Below are positions 24,760 to 35,174 of a stretch of 64,000 nt of DNA, piece after piece. Below the pieces are notes generated by a model that did no database searches, was not told the DNA's origin, and saw nothing but the letters and a program-made list of their open reading frames with translations. Origin of the DNA: Bryum argenteum (Eukaryota; Streptophyta; Bryopsida; Bryales; Bryaceae); contig CM073327.1 in assembly GCA_037043015.1 (NCBI GenBank), forward strand, positions 16,660,727 through 16,724,726, written 5' to 3'. Within the stretch, counting starts at the first letter, position 1; every line of letters begins with the position of its first letter. The position numbers and the translations under genes were made by a program.

Positions 24760-25490
24760 GTGGTGGGAAGTATGATGACTATATTCTTAACATGTGCAAT
24801 GAGTTTCCTTTTTTGAAAGTTTACAAGGTTCAGATATTGCCTTGCATTTTTGTGCAATCTTTTCCTCATCTTCCTAAAGTGCCAGCAGGCATCAGAATTC
24901 AAAAAGGCACGTTGTGTAGTACTGCACGCCTTAACACATGCATCTTCATCAGTTATTTTAGAAGAATCCCTGTTTCAGATCTTCATCACTCATGTTGGCC
25001 GGGAAGTTAGCCTTCTATTTCGATTCGATTACTCCTACTATCGAGCATTTCATCAGCAGGTTGGTAACCGGAGAACGCTTCTTGACCCGACCAGCCACAG
25101 GTTCGTAACATGGCCGCTAAAACAACCCAACTTCGGGACCCCATTGAACGCGTACCCCCTCGACAGAATGGAGGTGTTAGCTGTCCTTGATGTGAGACTT
25201 TAGGCTCATGAAGTGTTCGTAAGGAAGCCATGGTCTACGACTAGAGCAGAGGCATCAAGGATACGATTTCCGTAGCTCGATCCCCAAATATCAACTTTCA
25301 AGCAAGATCAGAGACAAACCATCAAGTCCAAGAACCCATCACCAACAGCAACATAAAGAATATAACGACGACAATACGCAGTTTCGAACCCATCAATCCA
25401 GACTCTGCTTTGAAGTGAGTGAGATGGCATTTATGAACCTCAGAACAAAGGATATGAATTCAAACCGTACCCAACAGAAATAGGGAGTCC
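24760..25490. other. Intergenic or 3' flank of the GT47 gene
   Basis: No gene was recognised. The part nearest 25496 is the 3' untranslated side of the minus-strand exostosin gene. Confidence 0.4.
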
Positions 25491-25495
25491 GCCAG

Positions 25496-27247
25496 TTAGT
25501 ATCTGACGGCAAACCTGCGGAGCCAAAGCTCGTACATTATCATATAAAACGCGTCGTATCTGACAGGAGGTGAGTGCCACTCGAAGTGCTTCCGAACCTG
25601 ACCACACACCGACCTCATCATCAGCAAGTAGAAATCAACATACACATCAACCTATTCTACACAAAAAACCATCCATCTACCTGCCGCACTCGGGCATGCA
25701 AGGCCCGATACTCCTTCATGGTCACTCCCTGTAGAATCTTCTTAAGGCTCCCATACTCACTTTCTCTTACTACGAGCGAGAATTTTCTCCAGTCCAAGAT
25801 GTCATTGAAGGGCAAGTCGTAGAAATCCGCCATGATCACTGTCAAAGAGAAATATCGCAATGATCAGAGCTGGAAACGTCAAGAAAGGAGAATTTAGTGT
25901 GAGATGGTTACCTGGTACACAACCATAGTGAATGGATTCAGCAATTCGAGCAGAGTTCACTTGGGACCCCGCAGGGCAAATACAGAACTTGCTACGATAA
26001 AACTGCTTCTGGTAGACATACTCGCCAACAGCGCGACTGATTCGGTTGTTGGTAATAAAAAGGACAGGGTCGTGTTGCCATGCATTTGCGAGGTTCACTC
26101 TCACCTTGGAGTTTCTGTGGCCTGCCCAGAATCCCAAGATATTCCTGCACACCACAAGCAATGTCGTAAAGAGTTATTCAAGAAGTTGATATGGAGCTGT
26201 TAAGTGAGGTTTTACCTTTCAGAGATGTCGGATGTTCCAGCGGGAAGTGGGAAGGGTTGCAAAACTTGAGGTAGAGCGACGTCCTTGTGAGGGATGAAGG
26301 TTCCGTTGTAGCTTGGAGAACAAACCACGCGAATCGAGTTTTTTACGAGGTGTGCCACTTTGGCGGTCGCTCGAGCTCCTACGTCGTGGCAGGTGAGAAA
26401 GAAATGGTCTGCTCCTAAAGTTCGATTCCAATATGGATACTTGATTATCAAAGCCTCCACATATGCTTTCACAATATCCGCCATCTTCTCATAGCTTATA
26501 CCCTGTATGAGAGGACTCAAGCTGTCAGCCCCCTTACCGTGTGGCTGCCTGTGAAAACAGAGATTAAGGTCCCTTTGCACGATCAAGAGCGGAAGTAATA
26601 ACCAGGCAGTCGATCGATCCTTGTATTCAAAAAGTGCATGAACTTCTTGAAACCTAACGTGAAGCGAAGAGTTGAAGTCCATGAGCCATTTCATGCAGAA
26701 GGTGAATGTGGATCAGTGCAGAATCCGTAATTGACTTACAAGTAAGAGAGCGAGAGCTGACCTTGCCTCTCATTTTATGGCAGGAGATGGGAAGGAAGAA
26801 GAGATGAGCTGCAGCTGAGTCATTCGTCACGAACGGGCTCTCTCGAAGGTTCTGAAAGAAGTAGCCCTCGCTGGAGTATTTTCCAGTCAGCTTGCGCGGC
26901 GTCTGATAAAAGGTGGCCGGATCCCCATCAGGATACACGAACACTTTGAACTTCGCCTCCATCTCCTTGAAGTTCCTCCGGAAAACGTCTGCCGAGTGAT
27001 ACACCTGCTCCAACATTTCTTGTCCACGGGAACGAGGGACAACACGCTCTTCATCTTGGGAAAACTCGTCTCTGAGGGAAGTCCTCGTCGCGAAGTAGTA
27101 GAGCGCCAGAACAACGAGAGCTATTAACAACCATATCCATCGCCAGTGCCTATGCGCGTAGCTGCTGTAGTGCAACGAAAGAACCTGAATGGCTCGACCT
27201 AAATGCGTTCGAGGTCCATCTCGCGCAGTAGGAGATGAGACGTCCAT
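25496..27247 (-). CDS. Exostosin-family glycosyltransferase (GT47), five exons
   Basis: Type II Golgi membrane glycosyltransferase of the plant exostosin group, expected to act on cell-wall glycans or glycoproteins in the Golgi lumen. Exons on the minus strand: 27247-26762, 26502-26216, 26144-25912, 25838-25681, 25597-25496, giving 421 aa in consistent phase. A basic N-terminus of 35 residues precedes one membrane anchor (about 36-53, WRWIWLLIALVVLALYYF). After a stem, the exostosin domain runs from about residue 98 to 400. Family landmarks: KFKVFVYPDGDP, YSSEGYFFQNL, DSAAAHLFFLPI, KYPYWNRTLGADHFF, TCHDVG, and the donor-site region FCICPAGSQVNSARIAESIH followed by GCVPVIM. Plant GT47 members include xylan, xyloglucan, pectin and mannan enzymes. 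I cannot say which subgroup this is. The first donor is GTCAGC, and a stronger GTAAGT lies 25 bases on, but only the former keeps the frame. Confidence 0.88.
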
Positions 27248-27249
27248 AT

Positions 27250-28015
27250 GTGCTGCCTGCTATTCCGCGAACACTGCAAACCTACACGAAGTGTGAAACT
27301 TAAGCTCAAAGACTGGAAAATAGAGCGCCAACGTTCCAAAATCATGTTCCCCCGATGAGAGTATGTCGAGTTAGAGCGACAACTAATGCTAACCATGGTG
27401 GAGCGCATCGAAGTAAAGGAGCAGCCATGAGTCTGAGTTGTTAGCGCCACAAGAGCCCTGAGATTTCAAAGACAAGCCTTCAAAACGCAGTTGATTCGCA
27501 ACAGAGCACTCGTAAGGCTCTCCAACCCAAAAAAGACACATTCAAGGAGGTAAATCATCAGGAAGAACAAACGATCCAGATATGAATAGTAAAGATTCAG
27601 ATGAGGATAGTAAAGATTCAGGTGGGGACAGTAAAGATTCATCTTGGACTACACATGGTCTTGCCTTGTCTGCTTCGAGCAGTCTTCCAACTCCTGCATA
27701 GAGTCTTTGCTGATGTTGAGTCAAGTGTAATGGAGCACCGTGTGAGAGAAATAGTATACATCCATGCAGCGAAAATACGACACTCGGGTATAGAGAAAGC
27801 AGATGCTTAAGCTACTGCCATGGATCTTCTGCCAATAACAAGCTGCATGTACAAGGCTCATGATGGCGCACCAGATGCTAGAGAACAGAATCCCTGCACA
27901 ACAAACCTCTTGCCTACGTGTTCTAACTAATCTCTATGCTAAAGACCATGTGATATTGCAGTTTGATATGAACATGTATCATATCAATTAACCGGTATCA
28001 TATCTATTGACCTGT
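27250..28015. other. Intergenic with a 24-27 bp short repeat
   Basis: At 27575-27640 the string AGTAAAGATTCA occurs three times at regular spacing. The rest is the 5' side of the GT47 gene and the 3' flank of the ERV41-like gene. Confidence 0.5.
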
Positions 28016-28023
28016 GAAGAAGC

Positions 28024-30677
28024 TCAAAACAAACCCCCTTTTGCTGTACTTGACATCAACTCGATTATCCTGAACATCCATCTATCCAACATACCTGATG
28101 CATTGAAACATAAAAATAATCAGTTCCAGATTCTTGTTAAATTCGCAAACAACATTCATGGATGGCATCGAGAAAGGAAAAGGGTGAAGTCCGCACCTGT
28201 CAATGCAAAGGTTCCTCCAAGAACGGCACAGAGACGGGTGATAAAGTGTCCAAAATTGCGTTTGTGCTCTGAAATTGTAACTACAATAGGAGACAAGTCG
28301 TACACAAAGTAGACGGCTGCATCCAAAATAAGTTGGCTAGTGAGATTCTGTCTTATAATCGAGGAGGTTATCTTCATAAAAGATATCAAGGATGCCACAA
28401 TCAAGCAAATGAAAATCCTCGATGCAACGCCATTTTTTCGTCTGAGAACGTACAAAGGAAAAAACATAGCTTAATACTCTACTATCAATTACATATTCCT
28501 GGAGCTGTATATACCTGGGTATGACCGGTCAGAGGGTTTCATTCGCTGGAAGTACTCAGTTACAGAGAACTGGTTGGTTGGCATGATCTCTCCATGTAAA
28601 TGATGATATTCAGTAGGCACAATCTGTGCGCGTAAACATCTCATTAATACAAGAATTACTTCCTCAATAGGAGATTGTAACAGAGACGGTCAAAAAAGTC
28701 TTGAGAGTACCTCGACTATCTCAGGCATTTTCACGGAGACCTCAATATATTAAAGTAGGAGCCCAACGACAATTGCTGTAACTGAAAAAAGCCAAAGTAC
28801 AGAGGTAAATCATCGATATATTCAGACTGCCTACCTTCAGAAAGTACTTGAAAGTACCACTGATATCATGGAGAATGCGCTCACTACCATCAAGCGGATT
28901 ATGTACGCCTGGATAGGACGGCCCGAAGGATAGATCGTGAATGATATGACTTACATTCACTTCATATCCTGTCTCAAAAATCTGTCCCACAATCTCCCAG
29001 CTGTGTTAGTTACTCACTTGAAATAAACAACTGAGTACAAATACGGTGTTCGGAAAATTATAAGTGAAACTTGATAGAAACAGTAGTACCTTCGAGGCAA
29101 CATAAACGCTCAGGCCATGCATGGAAATATGAAAATTTCCTGCAACTCGCTCCACGTCGAGCACACCAAAAATCTACACAAGCCAATCAAAATAATCATC
29201 AGAAATGCAAAAGGCAACGCAAATAACAATATGCGAGTAATAACAACTGGAAGATTGATGACGGCCCGGATATTTTGAATACCTGACATCCTTCTCCCTG
29301 CTCAATCGCCTTCTTCACCTCTTTGATCACTTTCTGAGGATCTTTCTGCGAGAGATGACTATGAATAGGCATGCCTGCAGCTCCATTATGTATTCCGTGC
29401 TCATCATGGTCATGTCCATATCCTGTAAGAACACAGTGTGAGTTAAAATTTTCACGGTCCATTCTAAAATAGAGATACCGACAGAAACAACGACCTCAGC
29501 ATATGTCACCTATGGCCACGGGACTTCATAAGAAATGAAATCCTACCGTGCTCATGCTCTACTACAGTGGGATGTTCATCTCCTTCCTCCTTGTGCTCGT
29601 CCTTATGGCCAATTTTCTCCTCTTCCTTCTTGTGTTCACCCTCGACAAGATCATTCACGTACTCTGAGCCCAAAACGTAACCGTCTCGGTGAATACGCAA
29701 CTGCACAAAACAAAATCGCTTCACAATGTCAATACCCTAACTTGAACATGGATAGAATGCAGGAGCTAACACAGAATTGTTTCCCTCTCTCTAAGATGCA
29801 AAACGGGAAATAGAAGTGTTTTTCTAAAACAGAAAAGAGCTAACGAACAAGAGGCAGACAAAGCATGAAAATGATGACGTGACTAACATAATCAACTAAA
29901 TGAGCAGACTTACTTTCCAAATGTTGGTGTCAAGATCAACTTCATGCTTGCCAGACATGTCTATCGCATCCAAACTTAGAACTGCGTAACCAAGGAAGAT
30001 CGATACACGAAGGAATTAGTGACGTTCGAATATGTTTAGCCCGAAACAAAGGACATTTTTAAATAGCACTGATAAGATTAAGTGAATGCTCCATAAAATA
30101 CAGTTTGTGATAAATCGGAGTACATTAACAACAAACCTTCGCAGGGCAGAGCAGGAAAGGTCATATTTATGTGAATTGGCAACTTTTCTCCTCGCTTGAC
30201 ATCCACCGACATCTGTTTCAAGATTCTCATGTTATTCAGAGTAACAGAAAACACTCCACTATTCAAATACATGAAGATACACATACTATGAAAAGCTTCT
30301 GACAGAAGTTAGATGTTTTCAACATAAGTAAATACACAAATACTGAAACAAGAAGAGACTAAAGCATATATACCTCGTGCACAGTGACAGTTTCTAGATA
30401 AAACCGAAGCTCGTGAATAAAGAGAATGGCCATAATAATAAGTCCTACTGCCGACACTGCCACATCAATGCATCAAACCGTTGATAATTAGCGGCTGCCT
30501 CGAAAATCATGATTCAAATACTATTAGTCGCATGTACCAGGAACATAATGAAAGCTAGTACTAACCTGCTGCACCAGAAGAAGTCTTTTGCATCAAATGA
30601 TCCTCGGCACGAGGAAAAGCATCCAGATTCTTGATTGCTGCCCATTTTCCCGACCTGCTCGACTTAAGTCCGCTCAT
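28024..30677 (-). CDS. ERV41/ERGIC2-like ER-Golgi cargo receptor subunit, 12 coding exons
   Basis: COPII/COPI vesicle protein of the Erv41/Erv46 family, which cycles between ER and Golgi and returns escaped ER residents. Exons on the minus strand: 30677-30566, 30456-30374, 30212-30137, 29981-29914, 29700-29547, 29422-29283, 29173-29090, 28981-28835, 28740-28711, 28623-28515, 28316-28197, 28094-28024, giving 397 aa. Landmarks: NLDAFPRAEDHL near the start, a first membrane segment (about 39-58), the lumenal motifs LPIHINMTFPALPCE, LSLDAIDMSGKHEVDL and RVAGNFHI, HDLSFGPSYPGVHNPLD, then PTNQFSVTEYF and the C-terminal membrane region FGHFITRLCAVLGGTFALTG. A long loop rich in His, Glu and Lys (about 134-195) replaces the Cys-rich stretch found in ERV46, so I assign the ERV41/ERGIC2 side. 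The 30-nt ninth exon is doubtful. Confidence 0.85.
28711..28740 (-). other. 30-nt candidate microexon in the ERV41-like gene
   Basis: The block has a TTGAG acceptor and a GAG|GTACTC donor and codes VSVKMPEIVE in frame. Skipping it joins FKYFLK directly to IVPTEY, which is the usual family sequence. It is therefore either a cassette exon or an intron stretch that happens to fit. Confidence 0.45.
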
Positions 30678-30683
30678 GTTGAC

Positions 30684-31715
30684 CTGCTGATCAAAGACAA
30701 CCGACTATCTGCAAGACCAAGAGTGCATATCACTAAATTCTGTAATTCCAGTTATAAACAAGCGTTAAGAACGACGAACGGCAATTTAATGCGGCAAAGA
30801 ATTGCACACTAAATCATTGCACGATACTAAATTCTTCTCCACCATGCTCATATCTTCTAACTTGTAACTCCCTCAGATTTTTTAGAAACAGAGTAGCTAT
30901 AACCTCAAATGATACAGACCTATTCTCATTTGAACATTTTTGATGCCGCCTAAGAAAAAAAGAGTAATCCTAGCTCTAACAACAGCTAACACGATATCCG
31001 AATCAAACAGCCTCTCTCACCAAAAAACACGAGTACAAAACCTTATTTTCTCGACAAACGAGTACAAACGCGGCACTAACTTCATCTCCGCAAGGCTCAT
31101 ACTTTCTCAATTATAGCTCCCTCAGATTATCAAGAACAGATAGCGATTACCTTAATAGATACAGACCTATACTCATGTAAGCATCCTTAATGCCGCCGAA
31201 GAAAAAACAGAGTAATCCTACCTCTACCGACAGCGAACACGATATCCGAATCAAACAGGCTATCTAACGAATACAAAACCTTGCAACTAACGTAAGTAGA
31301 ATCCGCAGAACCGTCGGACTGTTCCTCTCATTATCATTTACTATCAAAATACTCAAGACAAACTAATTGAAGCCCTTAGTGATGGCGCCAGAGCTACAGA
31401 GCTTCCAAAGCCTTCACAAAACCCGGACTCTGTCTCGATACGAACTCGCACTCGATCAACGATAGGTTTGAATAGCACGAAAGTGTCTTTCCATGATTTC
31501 TCACCTCGACAGAGACCTGAGAAGCAAAAGGAAACCCAAAGAAACTCGAAGCTCGACAACAGCAACCGGCCTCCAATTTGCTGCCGATTAAACTCGAAGT
31601 GCGGTATCTTCTCGAATCCGCATCTGCTTGGAGATTTCTAAAATTCTTCGGGAAAGTTGGAGTCGGTCCTGATGGCACTCACGGTCGTGGCGACGAGTAT
31701 CTACTTACTCAGTAC
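30684..31715 (-). other. Leader intron of the ERV41-like gene with a tandem duplication
   Basis: On the minus strand the donor ATGGCAG|GTACTG (31716/31715) and acceptor GATCAGCAG (30684) frame a 1.03-kb intron directly before the start codon. Inside, two blocks (about 30843-31035 and 31093-31285) share AACTCCCTCAGATT or AGCTCCCTCAGATT, GATACAGACCTAT, GATGCCGCC or AATGCCGCC, AGAGTAATCCTA and ACACGATATCCGAATCAAAC. The offset is about 250 bp. Confidence 0.7.
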
Positions 31716-31889
31716 CTGCCATAGCTGGACCTCGGTGCTGCAATCTTTGACCAAAACAGCCTTAGTAGGGTTTATTATTAGAAGTGGGATTTCCGGATGA
31801 ACGGATGATAATGATAATCAGTAGGTGTATGACTTTTGGACCTCATTTTTGAATTTTGTAATATCCTAGAATTGATGTTGGGGTGGAAT

Positions 31890-32275
31890 CAAAGTCTTGA
31901 GAATGATTGCTAGTTCTATACGAGGAAGGGAATTGGATTCTAAGATGTTACGTATGACTTATGTAGGTATGATATTCTAAGATGTTACGTATGATAGGAC
32001 TTGTGTTTGTTAGAAATTGACAGAGCTTGAAGTGTAATTATTAGTCATAGGCATAATGAAATGGATTGGTGAACAATGACAACAAAGGTGGTGGTAATCG
32101 AGGTAGCGTTTCTTGAGAATGATCGGTTATTCTATACGAATGAATTGAGTTGGATTGTAGATGTCATAGAATGAGGTGTCTTTGTTAGAGTTTGTCAAGG
32201 TTAAGTCAGATATTGAAATGGATTATTGAACAGTGACATACATCAAATAAAGGTAGTGGTATTTTCTAGAGGGAC
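31890..32275. repeat. Diverged tandem duplication upstream of the ERV41-like gene
   Basis: Blocks at about 31890-32090 and 32108-32275 share TTGAGAATGATYG, TTCTATACGA, TTTGTTAGA, GAAATGGATT, GAACA-TGACA and AAAGGTRGTGGTA. The first block also holds a 40-bp inner repeat (ATTCTAAGATGTTACGTATG, twice). Confidence 0.6.
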
Positions 32276-32279
32276 CTCC

Positions 32280-34040
32280 AATGTGTAAACTAGCTTTAAG
32301 GTTTAAGATTTAACCTTATAATAATTAGTGATCTCTCATATGAAAGTGTTATTAGAAAGGGGTCAAATAAAAATCGGTATGTTAGTATATTAGTGTATAA
32401 AAAGGGATTATGCCAGCCCCAACAGAGTTTTGACATTTAAAAACAATGAATGCACATGGATCTTGTATTTTTTATTTTTTTTTCTTGCAGAAGCCCTTTG
32501 GTGGTAAACCAAACACGAGGTTATTCCACTATTGTACATTATTAATATGATGATGGTGTAAAAGAATGTTAAATATTACGATTTATTTGGAATGTTTTTT
32601 TATTGATCACTTACGTAGTAGATTTAGGTCATTATTTTCATTTATAGATACATTTTTAAAAGTTTTTAAACACAACCGGAGAAGAATTTGTCTACACATT
32701 TAAGCAATCTACAAACATAAATACATGGTGGTCAATTTAATCATTGCCCTCTAGTAAGCAAGTGCTTAAACTTAAAATCTTGATGGGAGTAACACGGAAT
32801 GACAAAGGTTATTCATGATTCCCTTATCCTCTTTTTACACATTTATGTCTATGAAACATATTTAAGATTCTATTATTGGAAGTTAAGTAAAAACTTATCT
32901 ATGCATTCCTTTTTTAAAGATGTTCAACTAATGAATATGATTTTCATGTGTATTAGAAACTATGATGTTTTTAACACCGAATATTCAAGTCAAGGAGTTG
33001 GTTTTACTTTTATTTTGACGAACTTTATACAAATGACTCTAGAGCCTGCTTTTGCAAACTCTATTCGACTTATACACATGGACATTCTATGGAATGTAAG
33101 AAAGTGAACACCCCTTCACGCACTATAATGTCTCTATTAGAGTCTCAGAAAGTGGAGCTCAAAGTTGAGGACCCAACAAAGGTGGGCATGCCTTTTTATG
33201 AGACTATTCAACACCAAATTTTGATTTTAGTGTTGATTAGTTATTTGTAAATATTTGAGTGTAACTTCAAGGCACATACAACCATTCAATGATGTATCTC
33301 AAAACCTTTAACTCAATCGAATATCTATAAGCACCTACCATCTTCCCAAATACCCTAAATGGGTTTTCCAAAGCCACAACCTCATATGTGAAATACCGAA
33401 TTTGCTTCGTCATCATACTTCTAACTCCTTGATTGAAAATTGGTTGTTAATATAACGAATACCTTCACTTATTTTCACTCACATATTAGATTCTCTAATT
33501 GATGTAGTAGATAAAACCAAAATTAATATGATTTTTTATATAGATATATACAATCATAAGTTTTAAGATTATTGTTCAAAATACCATCAAGTTTCCTCTA
33601 TGAAATACACATTTTAGGAAAAGTTGAAACTTCCTACCTTCTTAGGCCTTTAGGCAGTGGCATCTACACAGCAAAAATCCCAAAATGAAAGTATAATAAG
33701 ACCCGCTTGAATTTCAGTGGCTCATCTCATCCTACAAATGCTCTTAGCATATTCCCCTAGTCTCGTGGGCATCGGGTTATTAGCATTACGAACAAACACT
33801 TCATTCATCTAGAAAGGGACCGGAGTTTCTATCTATCTATCTCTTAGCAAAGATACAAAATTGGATTGAGGTTTACTTTGTTTTCAAAAAGCACGTTCAT
33901 GAGAAAATTGTGAACTTGCTTTGACTCCTTTTTGAGCGAACCGGTAAGTCACACCAATTTGCACCACCTAGTCAACTAAGCTACTTTGACTCTCTATCAC
34001 GAGGTCGGACCCGGCCCGTTCCCGGCCCATCCCCGACCCA
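32280..34040. other. Intergenic between the divergent ERV genes
   Basis: AT-rich spacer with no supportable gene. A more GC-rich stretch from about 33990 to 34240 is the likely promoter and leader exon of the ERV46-like gene. Confidence 0.45.
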
Positions 34041-34240
34041 TCCCGACCCGCGCTCGGTGACCTCAATCCCCTGTTGAATGCGGAAGCCATCTCTGCCGCA
34101 GCAGCAGCAGCATTTCTGGCGGAGCCTTCTAATTCCGCACCACGATCATCACTCTCCACTTTGCTCGATCGTGGCCTGCTCGTTGGCTTGTTTTTTAGAG
34201 CTTCTCTTCGAGTCGCCACAATCATCACGTCGATTGCAAG

Positions 34241-35052
34241 GTACCATTTAGGGTTTTTTGAACGCTTCAGCTTATGTCTTTTACCGATTTGTGAAGAATT
34301 GCTACAACGGAGCTCTTTTTATCCAGTTCTTACATCCTTCTCTGGATCTGCCCGCCCTCTATGTTTCCGTTGACTTTGAGTTCTGGTCGAAACTTTTAGC
34401 CTCCACAGGGTGTGTTTGGCTTTTGTTCTCGTCATTGAGAAAGAAATGCTCAGCCAGCCTTGATCTCTGAATTATAGGCTGAACGCATTATCTTCTTAGG
34501 GTGTATATTTGTCGCAGCTGAGGTTTTGCGAGAGCTTTGATTACTGAGTTGTAGTTGGAACGCATATTCTCTTAGGGGGTGTTAGTGCCTTGATTTCTCG
34601 GAGCTGAGTTTTCAACATTAATGAGAAGCGGGAAATTTCTCGAGCCTTGTTTGCATCGAGTTGTAGTTGGACTGTATATCGTCTTAGATGTGAGTTTGTG
34701 TGTGTGCGTATAGTTTTCGGAGCTGAGTTTCTGATTTTGGATGAATTAGTGGAAAATATCCATATCTGGAGGAAGCTTTGCATGGAATCAGTCGCTTTTA
34801 GGGTTTGGCTTCCCGTTTTGGAAGCTCGTTGCTGAGGTTTGTAGAATTATTTTGAGTCGGAACTTCAGTGCTGGAACCCCTGAATTGCCTCTGGTTAATA
34901 ATTCGATGTTCTCCGCGGAAGATTACAGTTTCTGTTCTGAGGTTTTGACTAATCAGTGGAAGTTGCTCGTAGAGTAGTTGGTAAGGTGATCTTTTTGTAG
35001 GGGTTTACACGATAGTACTGTGAGCATTAATATGGAGGAATTTCTGTTTCAG
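34241..35052 (+). other. Probable leader intron of the ERV46-like gene with a three-copy repeat
   Basis: Donor GATTGCAAG|GTACCA at 34240/34241 and acceptor TCTGTTTCAG at 35052. Three related blocks begin at about 34475, 34550 and 34665, each with a TTGTAGTTGGA-like or TATAGGCTGAA start, then CTCTTAGG or a variant, then GGAGCTGAGTTT or GCAGCTGAGGTTT. Confidence 0.55.
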
Positions 35053-35174
35053 GGAGAAGCTTGTGATGGTCTTAAGACTTTTAGCGAAGATCTCTTCAAG
35101 TTGAAGACGGGAGGGAACTGGAACTTCTATGAATTGCTGAAAGACCGGGCCTTGGAGGCATCAAAGACTCAATA

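Noticed and set aside
33968..34373. Ala-rich frames on both strands near the ERV46 leader
   Set aside because: GC-rich promoter or leader sequence with a GCA run. No domain is present and the frames do not connect to the ERV46 coding exons.
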